The notes: generated from the sequence alone by a model not told the origin. Shown: positions 1-6,606, counted from the first letter of the stretch. The stretch: DNA of 11,455 bases from Terriglobia bacterium (GCA_022866195.1 JALHUF010000047.1:1-11455); one strand, 5' to 3'. Numbers and translations: made by a program.

Positions 1-791
1 ACCTCCGAGGGGTGCCCGACGCGCCCCCAGGAGATGTCGGTGATGTGGAGTAGGCCATCCATCCCCCCCAAGTCCACGAAGACCCCGTAATCGGTCATGT
101 TCTTCACCCGGCCTACCAGCTCCGCTCCTTCCCGGAGCTGCTCCAGAAGCCGGGCCCGACGCTCCTTCTGCTCTTCCTCCAGCGCCAGCCGGCGGCTGAC
201 GACCGCGTTGCTTCGCTTGCGGTTGAGCTTGATGACCTTGCAGGGAATCTCCTGGCCCAGGAGTGAGTCCAGGTTGAAGTGCGGCCGCAGATCCGCGTGC
301 GAGCCGGGAAGGAAGGTGCGAATCCCAATGTCGACGGTCAACCCCCCTTTGATGCGCTCCACCACCCGACCGCGCACCGTCTTCTGTTCCTGAAAGGCCC
401 GCTCAATGTCTTCCCAGACCTTGCGGCGAAAGGCCTGCTGGTAGGAGACGGAAACCGTGCCTTCTTCCTCGTTGTAATGCTCGATCCAGACGTCCACCGT
501 ATCGCCAGGCGCCACCGTCAGTTGCCCGTCGGCGGTGAGGAACTCGTGACGCGGGATGGCTCCCTCGCACTTCAGGCCCACATCCACGATGACCTCGGCG
601 TCTGTCAGTTTGACCACCGTGGCCCGGACGGTTTCTCCCTGCGTGAGGGGGGAAACCGTCTCCATGCTGTCCATGAGTTGCCCGATTTCGCCGGATTCGG
701 AAAGGATCGGATTGGGCTCCGTCGGCGCGGTTCGTGCTTCCTCCGCCGTTCCTGCCTGGGGCAAGGAGCTTTGGTTTTCCTCCGAAGACAT
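1..791 (-). CDS. rpsA: 30S ribosomal protein S1, N-terminal part (cut by left window edge)
   Basis: This is the first 263 codons of ribosomal protein S1, which binds mRNA on the small ribosomal subunit and helps translation start. The product has an acidic, low-complexity N-terminus (about residues 1-45) followed by S1/OB-fold repeats. Repeat 1 spans about 50-118, with GETVRATVVKL and the typical VDVGLKCEGAIP. Repeat 2 spans about 136-200 (VDIGIRTFLPGSH). Repeat 3 starts near 221 and shows the classic DYGVFVDLGGMDGLLHITD signature before the edge. Full-length S1 usually has four to six repeats, so roughly half is missing here. The ATG at 791 has a strong Shine-Dalgarno (AGGAGG about 8 nt upstream). 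A separate promoter lies near 842-871, so rpsA probably does not depend on read-through from the chaperone cluster. The C-terminal repeat number, and so the exact subtype, cannot be seen. Confidence 0.93.
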   Translation of the reverse strand, partial: MSSEENQSSLPQAGTAEEARTAPTEPNPILSESGEIGQLMDSMETVSPLTQGETVRATVVKLTDAEVIVDVGLKCEGAIPRHEFLTADGQLTVAPGDTVDVWIEHYNEEEGTVSVSYQQAFRRKVWEDIERAFQEQKTVRGRVVERIKGGLTVDIGIRTFLPGSHADLRPHFNLDSLLGQEIPCKVIKLNRKRSNAVVSRRLALEEEQKERRARLLEQLREGAELVGRVKNMTDYGVFVDLGGMDGLLHITDISWGRVGHPSE

Positions 792-841
792 CCCCTAACC
801 TCCTGTCCACCAACCCGACGCAGCCTAGCAAGGGAGACTCC

Positions 842-871
842 ATTCTACCGTTGAGGGAAAACGGAAGTCAA
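842..871 (-). promoter_or_regulatory. sigma70-type promoter for rpsA
   Basis: Read on the minus strand, TTGACT (871-866) and TAGAAT (847-842) are separated by 18 nt, each one base from consensus. The predicted start near 835 gives a leader of about 44 nt before the rpsA ATG. A perfect inverted repeat, CGTTGA and TCAACG (849-854 and 868-873, 13 nt apart), overlaps the -35 and spacer and could be an operator. Confidence 0.6.
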
Positions 872-994
872 CGCATTGAGAGAGTCGGACTCCCCAGACA
901 GCAACCACCCGCGGGCACTGAATCGGCGTCCTCATAACCAGGAGGGCACGACGCGCAAGCGCGCCTGAGGAGCAGGTTCCGGGAGGGCGGCTGG

Positions 995-1780
995 CTATTC
1001 GATGTGGAATCGGTAGCCGGCCTGCTTGATGGCCTTGCGGTAATCGTCCGAGTTCATCTCCACCAGCTTGCACATCTCATAAAGGCGGGAGCGCAGCGTG
1101 GTGCCGAGCTGGGTGAGCGTTCTCTCCACTCCGGGGATGGGCTCGCCGGAGGGGGCGCGAACCTCGCGACGGCTCGCGCTCTCGCCCAGGGGAAGCGTGG
1201 TGGTGATAAGCGTGACTCTCTTCTGGTTGTAGCGGGCGTTGATGATGTACGCCAGGGTTTCCTTCACCCAGTCGCTGGGGTTGGAGGCCGCCAACTCGTC
1301 GAGTAGCAGGACTTCGATGTCGAGCACCGGCTGCAGGACGCGCAGCTCAGAAGTTTGCGAGACTGGGTTGTAGCTGTCCTGAATCTCTTTCAGGAGGTCG
1401 CGGAAGTCGTAGAACAGACACTCGACCCCTTTGCGAATCATCAACTCCCGCAGGACGGCGACGGCCAGGTGGGTCTTGCCCACGCCGGTGGGCCCGAGGA
1501 ACAGCAGCCCGAAGTCGGTGGGATATTCCTCGACAAACCGTTCGGCGTAGAAACGTGCTGCCGCCAGGCTGGGATTGGCTTGACCTGTTTCTTTGTCTTT
1601 GCGGATGTCGAAGTTCTCGAAGGCACAGTGTTCGTAGCGCCGCGGGATCCGCGCCCGCTCGATCAGCTTGGTGGCCTGTTCTGCTTCGCGGCAGTCGCAG
1701 GGGACGACCCGGCGCACACCGTCGACCTCGACCGGCTTCCACCCGGTGCCTTCGCATTCAGGACAATCGCTTCTGGCCAT
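995..1780 (-). CDS. DnaC/DnaI-like AAA+ ATPase with N-terminal zinc-binding motif
   Basis: This 261-residue ATP-binding protein belongs to the DnaC/DnaI/IstB group, which includes replicative-helicase loaders. The N-terminus has a likely zinc site (Cys6 and Cys9 in CPECEGTG, then Cys28 and Cys30 in CDC), common in bacterial DnaI-like proteins. Walker A is GPTGVGKT at 96-103. Walker B is LLLDE, ending at Asp161-Glu162. A TTTLPLGE stretch resembles sensor 1, and LRSRLYEM near the C-terminus is the usual arginine-containing segment. No transposase gene is adjacent, which argues against an IS21 IstB partner. It lies 101 nt downstream of hspR on the same strand, probably as the last gene of the chaperone cluster. 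The ATG at 1780 has no clear Shine-Dalgarno. Family membership is clear. A helicase-loader role is inferred, and a more general ATPase role cannot be excluded. Confidence 0.85.
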   Translation of the reverse strand: MARSDCPECEGTGWKPVEVDGVRRVVPCDCREAEQATKLIERARIPRRYEHCAFENFDIRKDKETGQANPSLAAARFYAERFVEEYPTDFGLLFLGPTGVGKTHLAVAVLRELMIRKGVECLFYDFRDLLKEIQDSYNPVSQTSELRVLQPVLDIEVLLLDELAASNPSDWVKETLAYIINARYNQKRVTLITTTLPLGESASRREVRAPSGEPIPGVERTLTQLGTTLRSRLYEMCKLVEMNSDDYRKAIKQAGYRFHIE

Positions 1781-1881
1781 GGGCTAACCGGGGGAATTCT
1801 AAATCAGGTGGAGGGTGCAGGCGAGAAGAAAATAATGCGCCCGCCGGCAAGAACCCCATGCTCCCGGAAACCCTCCCCTCA

Positions 1882-2283
1882 TCACTTCTGGGGGGTGCGG
1901 ATCAAACGCGGCGGGGCGACGCGCACCAAGGCATTCTGAATCCGGTCCTGGGCTTCCGCCGAGCGGTCCAGCATCTCCGGGCGCACGAACTCGACGTAAG
2001 CCTGCATCTCCTTCTGCATCTCTTCCATCCGCTTCCGCATGTTGAGGATGAGTTCCACCCCCGCCAGGTTTACGCCCAGAGCGCGCGTCAGGTTCAGGAT
2101 GGTTTCCAGGTGCTCCAAGTCGTCCTGTGTGTAAAGGCGCGTGTTGCCCTCGCTGCGGGAGGGCACCAGCAATCCCTCACGTTCATATAGACGGAGGGTC
2201 TGCGGATGGATGTTGTACATCTCCGCCACAGCGCTGATCATGTAGCCGGCCTTGCCACGAGTTTTCCGTTCGCGGGGCGACAT
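1882..2283 (-). CDS. hspR: HspR-type MerR-family heat-shock repressor
   Basis: This 133-residue MerR-family regulator most resembles HspR, the repressor of dnaK operons that uses DnaK as co-repressor and binds HAIR inverted repeats. The winged helix-turn-helix covers about residues 13-80 (YMISAVAEMYNIHPQTLRLYE, then EGNTRLYTQDDLEHLE). The HspR-like NLAGVELIL follows, then a Met/Glu-rich coiled coil (about 100-125) suited to dimerisation. No cysteine effector site of the metal-sensing MerR type is present. Position downstream of dnaK and dnaJ supports the assignment, as does the HAIR-like site at the dnaK promoter. The ATG at 2283 has no recognisable Shine-Dalgarno and sits just after a large inverted repeat. 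An internal ATG at 2241 (residue 15) has AAGG 8 nt upstream and would keep nearly all of the DNA-binding domain, so the start is uncertain. Confidence 0.87.
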   Translation of the reverse strand: MSPRERKTRGKAGYMISAVAEMYNIHPQTLRLYEREGLLVPSRSEGNTRLYTQDDLEHLETILNLTRALGVNLAGVELILNMRKRMEEMQKEMQAYVEFVRPEMLDRSAEAQDRIQNALVRVAPPRLIRTPQK

Positions 2284-2288
2284 AAGGC

Positions 2289-2368
2289 TAGTCGACAGTC
2301 TACAACTAGCAGTCCAGAGCAGGGGAGGTTCTTTGCACTTTCGACTGTTGACTGTCGACTGTCAACTC
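2289..2368. repeat. Inverted array of degenerate heptanucleotides filling the dnaJ-hspR spacer
   Basis: On the plus strand, 2334-2368 reads as five consecutive 7-mers close to TNGACTG. The second to fourth (2341-2361) are nearly identical, and the last overlaps the dnaJ stop codon (2362-2364). On the minus strand, 2316-2289 reads as four 7-mers of the same consensus, ending six bases before the hspR ATG. Because the two blocks face each other they form a perfect 11-bp inverted repeat, AGTCGACAGTC (2290-2300) with GACTGTCGACT (2350-2360), plus weaker inner pairing. The centre (2317-2333) is not part of the array. In the dnaJ-hspR mRNA this would be a long imperfect hairpin just upstream of hspR. 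Confidence 0.75.
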
Positions 2369-3531
2369 GTTTTCTTCAGGTCCTTCCGCGGGTCCTCGGG
2401 GTTCAAGCGCGCCAGCTCCCGCAGGATTTCCTTTGTGCGTTCGTCGGCCACCCGCGGGACCACCACCTGCACTTCCACAAATTGATCGCCCCGCACGTTC
2501 GCGCGTAGCGACGGCGTGCCCTTACCGCGCAAGCGCAGCTTCTGCCCGCTCTGCGTGCCGGGAGGAATCTTGATGGTGGTTGGCCCGTCGATAGTCGGAA
2601 CCTCGACCCTGGCTCCCAAAGCCGCTTCGGTAACCGTTACGGGAACCTTTAGGTAGATGTGGTCCCCCTTGCGCTCGAACAGAGGGTGCGCCTCGACCTC
2701 GGTAACGATGAAGAGGTCGCCCGCAGATCCGCCACCGACCCCGGCATTTCCTTTTCCAGGGACGCGCACCCGCGAACCCGTGTCCACGCCCGGGGGAATC
2801 CGGACGTCAAAGGTCTCCGGCCTCCGCAGGTAGCCGGCGCCGCCACAGGCCGCACAGCGGCGACGCTGCCGGCCGCTCCCGCCACACTGGGGACAAGTCA
2901 GAGCAAAGCGCATCGCGCCCGCTTGGCGTGTGGTCTTGCCACTGCCCCCACAGACCGCGCAAGTTACCGGTGCGCCGCCCGCCGCGCCCGTTCCGCTGCA
3001 CGTTGCGCAGGCTTCCTGCCGCCCCACCGTAATGCGCACCTGGGTGCCCCGGATGGCATCCCAGAAGCCCAGATGCATGTGGTGTTCAATATCGCTGCCG
3101 TGCGTGGGACCCTGACGCTCCGGCTCTTCTTCCCGCCGCCGCGCAAAGAATTGAGAGAAGAGATCACGGAAGGCAGCGCCGAAACCTCCGCCCCTCTCGG
3201 CTTCCGTTCCCAAATCGGAGAAATCAAATCCCGAAAAGTCGAACCCCGGGGCACCGGCCTCGGCCGAAGCGGCTGTGCCATAGCCGCCGGGTGGGATGTT
3301 GTCGGCATAAAACCCGTATTGGTCGTAGATCTTCCGCTTCTTCTCGTCGCCCAGCACCTCGTAGGCTTCCTGGATTTGTTTGAACTTCTCTTCGGCTGCC
3401 TTGTTGCCGGGATTCAGGTCCGGATGGTGCTTGCGGGCCAGGCGGCGGTAGGCTTTGCGGATCTGCTCGGGCTTGACCTGGCGAGCCACGCCCAGGATCT
3501 TGTAGTAGTCCTTTTGCGTTCCCACCGGCAT
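2362..3531 (-). CDS. dnaJ: Chaperone protein DnaJ (Hsp40)
   Basis: This is a 389-residue type I Hsp40 that stimulates DnaK ATPase activity and delivers unfolded clients. The J domain covers about residues 8-75, with HPD at 36-38 and the [10 protein letters not shown] ending. A Gly/Phe-rich linker follows (about 80-150), unusually rich in [11 protein letters not shown]. The cysteine-rich domain has all four CxxCxGxG repeats ([32 protein letters not shown]). The C-terminal client-binding domains follow (for example [19 protein letters not shown] and [19 protein letters not shown]). Length is close to the family norm. The ATG at 3531 has AGAGG 5 nt upstream. It lies between a small zinc-ribbon-like gene and hspR, all on the same strand as dnaK. 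Its stop codon is embedded in a heptanucleotide repeat array. Confidence 0.95.
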   Translation of the reverse strand: MPVGTQKDYYKILGVARQVKPEQIRKAYRRLARKHHPDLNPGNKAAEEKFKQIQEAYEVLGDEKKRKIYDQYGFYADNIPPGGYGTAASAEAGAPGFDFSGFDFSDLGTEAERGGGFGAAFRDLFSQFFARRREEEPERQGPTHGSDIEHHMHLGFWDAIRGTQVRITVGRQEACATCSGTGAAGGAPVTCAVCGGSGKTTRQAGAMRFALTCPQCGGSGRQRRRCAACGGAGYLRRPETFDVRIPPGVDTGSRVRVPGKGNAGVGGGSAGDLFIVTEVEAHPLFERKGDHIYLKVPVTVTEAALGARVEVPTIDGPTTIKIPPGTQSGQKLRLRGKGTPSLRANVRGDQFVEVQVVVPRVADERTKEILRELARLNPEDPRKDLKKTS

Positions 3532-3587
3532 GGATGCCTCTGATGGCAGTCGCCGTGACTCAATCCCCTGACTTGCCGCGAACGCTA

Positions 3588-3610
3588 AGGGCCCCGGGAC
3601 CTTCGGCCCT
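3588..3610. repeat. Short inverted repeat upstream of dnaJ
   Basis: AGGGCC (3588-3593) and GGCCCT (3605-3610) can pair around an 11-nt loop in the 117-bp gap between the small zinc-ribbon-like gene and dnaJ. There is no T-tract on either strand, so it is not a classical intrinsic terminator. It could be an mRNA processing or stabilising hairpin, or chance in GC-rich DNA. Confidence 0.3.
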
Positions 3611-3648
3611 CACCGCCCTTACCTCCCGAAAGCTCTCGTTTGTGCTCC

Positions 3649-3837
3649 TCAGTTCTTGCTGATTTCCATTATCGGGCCCAGGTGGTCGGGGCAACGGGAC
3701 TTCACCCATTCTTCCAGGTGATGCCTTATCTCCAGCGCTACGGGGGATTTCAGTAGCTGGGAATCGACTTCAATCTCCATGAACTGCCGCCAATGACACT
3801 GCGGACATTCCACCCCGACCTGAGTGCGTTGCTCCAC
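3649..3837 (-). CDS. Small zinc-ribbon-like protein between dnaK and dnaJ, function unknown
   Basis: This 62-codon reading frame starts with GTG at 3837. The product carries CPQCHWRQ near residues 11-18 and a second Cys/His group, CPDHLGP, near 49-55. Together they could form a single zinc-binding fold. The rest is amphipathic and Glu/Arg-rich (ALEIRHHLEEWVKSR). I do not recognise a named family. AGAGGA lies only 3 nt before the GTG. The frame stays open upstream, and a CTG at 3894 has AGGAG 8 nt before it. Starting there would add 19 basic residues (LRRESRKVKKRTWRYKRGF) and give 81 aa. The gene sits where many chaperone operons carry grpE, but shows no GrpE features. Its position suggests co-expression with DnaK and DnaJ; a chaperone role is speculation. 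Confidence 0.6.
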   Translation of the reverse strand: MEQRTQVGVECPQCHWRQFMEIEVDSQLLKSPVALEIRHHLEEWVKSRCPDHLGPIMEISKN

Positions 3838-3922
3838 AAATCCTCTTTTGTAGCGCCAGGTCCGCTTTTTGACCTTGCGGCTTTCCCGCCGCAGTTCGTC
3901 AGCTCCTAACCGCTTGGACTAC

Positions 3923-3948
3923 CGCAACGTTGAACTGCGAACGTTGCG
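3923..3948. terminator. Perfect 9-bp hairpin downstream of dnaK
   Basis: CGCAACGTT (3923-3931) and AACGTTGCG (3940-3948) are perfect inverted repeats with an 8-nt loop, starting about 38 nt after the dnaK stop. No U-tract follows on the minus strand, so full intrinsic termination is doubtful. It may attenuate transcription or protect the 3' end of dnaK mRNA, which would raise DnaK relative to DnaJ and HspR. Confidence 0.45.
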
Positions 3949-3953
3949 CTACA

Positions 3954-3988
3954 CCGACTGTCCCCTGTAACCTGTTCCCTATTCCCTA
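3954..3988. repeat. Degenerate heptanucleotide tandem array at the dnaK stop codon
   Basis: Five consecutive 7-mers on the plus strand, starting with CCGACTG at 3954-3960 and ending with two identical TTCCCTA units (3975-3981 and 3982-3988), share a loose NNNMCTR pattern. The last unit overlaps the dnaK stop codon (3986-3988). The layout is the same as at the dnaJ stop codon. Confidence 0.5.
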
Positions 3989-5914
3989 GCTCTTATTCTT
4001 ATCGTCGTCCACTACTTCCGCGTCGATGACCTCGCCTTCACCCTTGGCCTTGCTGCCAGCGCCGGCAGAAGTTGTCGATTCTGCCTCGGCCCCTGGGGCG
4101 GGATGCGCGCTCGCTGCCTGCCTATACATGGCCTCGGCCAGCTTGTGCGAAGCTGTGGTCAAGCGGTCCACCGTCGAATTGATCTTCGAGATGTCGCCCT
4201 CCTGGATCGCCTTCTTGGCCTCTTCCAGGGCCGCCTCGATCTGCTTGGCATCACCCTCGGCGATCTTATCCCGATGCTCTTTCAACATCTTCTCGACCGA
4301 ATAAACCAGGGAATCCGCCCGGTTCTTCACTTCCACTTCTTCTTTGCGCTGGCGGTCTTCCTCCGCGTGCAACTCCCCTTCCTTGGTCATGCGCTCCACT
4401 TCTTCCTTGCCCAGACCGCTAGAGGAAGTGATGGTGATCTTCTGCTCGAGGGACGTGCCCAGGTCCTTGGCGGAGACGTTGAGAATGCCGTTGGCGTCGA
4501 TATCGAACGTGACCTCGATTTGCGGAATGCCCCGCGGCGCCAGGGGGATGCCCACCAAGTGGAATTTGCCCAGCGTGCGGTTGTCTCGGGCCATCGGACG
4601 CTCCCCCTGCAAGACGTGAATCTCTACCGAGGTCTGGTTGTCGGCGGCCGTGGAGAAGACTTCCGTCTTGCGGGTGGGAATCGTCGAGTTGCGCTGGATG
4701 AGTGGCGTCAGGATACCGCCCAGGGTTTCCACGCCCAGCGTCAACGGCGTGACGTCAAGCAGCAGCAAGTCCTTTACCTCGCCGCCCAGCACGCCGGCCT
4801 GCACCGCCGCGCCCACCGCTACCACTTCGTCCGGATTCACGCCCTTGTGCGGCTCTTTGCCGTTGAACAGGTTCCGCACGATTTGCTGCACGCGCGGAAT
4901 GCGCGTGGAGCCGCCGACCAAAACCACTTCGTCGATCTTCTCCGGGCCCATCCCGGCGTCCTGGAGCGCCTGCTTCACCGGACCCACGGAGCGCTGGAAG
5001 ATGTCCTCGCACATCTGCTCAAACCGCGCCCGAGTCAGCTTCTTCAGCAAATGTTTGGGACCGGTGGCATCCGCCGTAATAAAGGGCAGGTTGATTTCGG
5101 TCTCCATCACGGTGGAAAGCTCACACTTCGCCTTCTCCGCCGCTTCCTTCAGCCGCTGCAAGGCCATGCGGTCCTTGGTCAGGTCAATGCCTTCCTCCTT
5201 CCGAAACTCGTCCACGATCCAATCCATCACTCGCTTGTCGATGTCATCCCCGCCCAGATGCGTATCACCGTTGGTGGACTTCACCTCCACCACGCCCTCA
5301 CCGACCTCCAGGATGGAGATGTCGAAGGTGCCGCCTCCGAAATCGTAGACCGCAATCGTCTCGTCTTTCTTCTTGTCCAGCCCGTAGGCCAGAGCGGCGG
5401 CGGTGGGTTCGTTGACTATGCGCAGCACTTCCAGCCCCGCGATCTTTCCGGCGTCCTTGGTGGCCTGACGCTGGCTGTCGTTGAAATAGGCGGGCGTGGT
5501 GATGACCGCCTGGGTGATCTTCTCGCCCAGGTACTGCTCCGCCGCGTCCTTCATCTTCTGCAGAATCATGGCGGAGATCTCGGGTGGGGAATACTCCTTG
5601 CCCTGGGCCGTGACGCGGGCGTCGCCGTGGGGGCCGGACATCACCTTGAAAGGCACCGTCTTGATCTCGGCTTGCACCTCGTTGAAGCGCCGCCCCAGGA
5701 AGCGCTTGATAGAGTAAACGGTGTTCTCCGGGTTGGTGATCGCTTGCCGCTTCGCCACTTGGCCCACCAAGCGTTCCCCAGTCCTGGTGAAGGCCACTAC
5801 CGACGGAGTCGTGCGTCCGCCTTCGGGATTGGTGATGACGGTGGGCTCGCCGCCCTCCATCACCGCCACTACCGAGTTGGTCGTGCCGAGGTCAATTCCG
5901 ATGATCTTGCCCAT
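3986..5914 (-). CDS. dnaK: Molecular chaperone DnaK (Hsp70)
   Basis: DnaK is the ATP-driven Hsp70 chaperone that, with DnaJ and GrpE, refolds proteins in the cytoplasm; in HspR systems it is also the co-repressor. The 642-residue product opens with the actin-like ATPase signature [17 protein letters not shown]. It contains [18 protein letters not shown] and [14 protein letters not shown], and a conserved linker, [16 protein letters not shown]. The substrate-binding domain follows ([19 protein letters not shown], then [14 protein letters not shown]). It ends with a helical lid and the typical acidic tail [13 protein letters not shown]. The ATG at 5914 was chosen because AAGGAGG lies 8 nt upstream and the protein then begins [10 protein letters not shown]. 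The frame is open to an ATG at 5965, but that would add 17 residues with no family counterpart and cover the Shine-Dalgarno. It is first in the minus-strand cluster, with its own promoter. Confidence 0.97.
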   Translation of the reverse strand: MGKIIGIDLGTTNSVVAVMEGGEPTVITNPEGGRTTPSVVAFTRTGERLVGQVAKRQAITNPENTVYSIKRFLGRRFNEVQAEIKTVPFKVMSGPHGDARVTAQGKEYSPPEISAMILQKMKDAAEQYLGEKITQAVITTPAYFNDSQRQATKDAGKIAGLEVLRIVNEPTAAALAYGLDKKKDETIAVYDFGGGTFDISILEVGEGVVEVKSTNGDTHLGGDDIDKRVMDWIVDEFRKEEGIDLTKDRMALQRLKEAAEKAKCELSTVMETEINLPFITADATGPKHLLKKLTRARFEQMCEDIFQRSVGPVKQALQDAGMGPEKIDEVVLVGGSTRIPRVQQIVRNLFNGKEPHKGVNPDEVVAVGAAVQAGVLGGEVKDLLLLDVTPLTLGVETLGGILTPLIQRNSTIPTRKTEVFSTAADNQTSVEIHVLQGERPMARDNRTLGKFHLVGIPLAPRGIPQIEVTFDIDANGILNVSAKDLGTSLEQKITITSSSGLGKEEVERMTKEGELHAEEDRQRKEEVEVKNRADSLVYSVEKMLKEHRDKIAEGDAKQIEAALEEAKKAIQEGDISKINSTVDRLTTASHKLAEAMYRQAASAHPAPGAEAESTTSAGAGSKAKGEGEVIDAEVVDDDKNKS

Positions 5915-5972
5915 TCTAACTTCCTCCTTGCCAGGATTGCCTGCGCAAGCCCGACATAAAACCACTACCGAA

Positions 5973-6003
5973 TTAGATGCGGCTGTTAGTCAGAGACTAT
6001 AAT
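5973..6003 (+). promoter_or_regulatory. Possible divergent promoter towards queF
   Basis: A perfect TATAAT on the plus strand (5998-6003) overlaps the dnaK -10 on the other strand by five bases. The best -35 candidate is weak (TTAGAT at 5973-5978, 19-nt spacing). A transcript starting near 6010 would reach queF after a leader of about 190 nt. I see no better promoter for queF. Confidence 0.35.
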
Positions 6004-6027
6004 AAATGTTGAGTGTCAACCTGTCAA
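5999..6027 (-). promoter_or_regulatory. sigma70-type promoter of the dnaK cluster
   Basis: On the minus strand, TTGACA (6027-6022) and TATTAT (6004-5999) are separated by exactly 17 nt. The -35 matches consensus at all six bases and the -10 at five. Initiation near 5991 would give a leader of about 77 nt. A second TTGACA at 6019-6014 is too close to this -10 to serve as its -35; it forms a direct repeat, GGTTGACA twice, with the first. Confidence 0.75.
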
Positions 6028-6028
6028 C
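6008..6028 (-). promoter_or_regulatory. HAIR-like operator for HspR at the dnaK promoter
   Basis: The known HAIR element is CTTGAGT-N7-ACTCAAG. Here the minus strand has GTTGACA, 7 nt, then ACTCAAC. The core TTGA-N11-TCAA has exact spacing; the right half matches 6 of 7 bases and the left half 4 of 7. It overlaps the -35 box and most of the spacer, so bound repressor would block RNA polymerase. An HspR-type gene lies in the same cluster. No CIRCE element was found, so HspR rather than HrcA control is favoured. Confidence 0.6.
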
Positions 6029-6127
6029 CAAAATCCTAAGTTGGTGAGAATAAAGGATTTGGTCGAATATCACAGGACTACTTGCCTACTTCAGCCAGCA
6101 TGGTGCTCCGCCCTCGGCCGGAGAGGG
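6028..6127 (+). other. queF leader with two inverted repeats, no recognised riboswitch
   Basis: The region between the dnaK promoter and queF has no gene. It contains CCAAAATCC (6028-6036) pairing with GGATTTGG (6055-6062) apart from one bulged A, and CCCTC (6111-6115) pairing with GAGGG (6123-6127) around a 7-nt loop. The conserved blocks of known preQ1 riboswitches were looked for and not seen. Confidence 0.3.
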
Positions 6128-6201
6128 AATCTCCCCATAGACTCATCCATGTCGCACATGAAGCCCGTTTTGGTTTATCCTCTTTTCCTTGGAGGTGGAC
6201 G

Positions 6202-6606
6202 ATGCCTGCGAAGCGGCCCGTGCTTCAGTACACCCCTGAACACGCCAAAAGCGGAGTCAGAGCGAAACTGCCAGCCATCGAAACCTGGCCCAATCAGTAT
6301 GCGGGCTATGAGATCACCATCACCATCCCGGAGTACACGTCCATCTGCCCCCGGACCGGCCTGCCTGATTTTGGAACCATCACGATCCACTACCTACCGA
6401 TCAAGCGCTGCCTCGAACTCAAATCGCTCAAGTACTACATCCTCGCCTATCGCAACCTCGGGATATTTTACGAGAATGCCGTGAACCGCATTCTTGAGGA
6501 CGCCGTGCGCGCCTGTCGCCCGAGGTGGATGATCGTGCGCGGCGAATTCACAATCCGCGGCGGCATGCACACTACCATTGAAGCTCGCCACCCGAGCAGG
6601 AGGTAG
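6202..6606 (+). CDS. queF: NADPH-dependent 7-cyano-7-deazaguanine (preQ0) reductase
   Basis: QueF reduces the nitrile of preQ0 to the aminomethyl group of preQ1 using NADPH, the last small-molecule step before queuosine is inserted into tRNA. The 134-residue product is a short, single-domain (type I, tunnelling-fold) form. It has the nucleophilic Cys49 in EYTSICPRTGLPDFG with Asp56, the QueF motif ELKSLKYY at 72-79, and Glu91 in FYENAVNRI. The residue before that Glu is Tyr90, where the Bacillus enzyme has His; the substitution appears conservative but should be compared across relatives. The ATG at 6202 has GGAGG 6 nt upstream. An open frame continues up to 6082, but that part is unlike QueF and lies before the ribosome binding site. 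The gene stands alone, divergent from dnaK; no other queuosine genes are in the window. Confidence 0.93.
   Translation: MPAKRPVLQYTPEHAKSGVRAKLPAIETWPNQYAGYEITITIPEYTSICPRTGLPDFGTITIHYLPIKRCLELKSLKYYILAYRNLGIFYENAVNRILEDAVRACRPRWMIVRGEFTIRGGMHTTIEARHPSRR

Noticed and set aside
1781..1881. Terminator or promoter between hspR and the DnaC-like gene
   Set aside because: Only weak GC-rich pairing and no matched -35/-10 pair on the minus strand, so nothing firm enough to annotate.
2659..3543. 294-residue plus-strand frame
   Set aside because: Antisense to dnaJ, which has the full J domain and zinc-finger repeats.
4103..5959. 618-residue open frame on the plus strand
   Set aside because: It is antisense to dnaK over its whole length and is His/Arg/Leu-rich with no domain. 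The minus strand encodes an unmistakable DnaK.
5915..6040. CIRCE element for HrcA at dnaK
   Set aside because: No TTAGCACTC-N9-GAGTGCTAA-like repeat; the HAIR-like site explains regulation better.
6030..6201. preQ1 riboswitch upstream of queF
   Set aside because: No short pseudoknot with the A-rich tail and conserved loop of class I, and no match to the other classes by eye.
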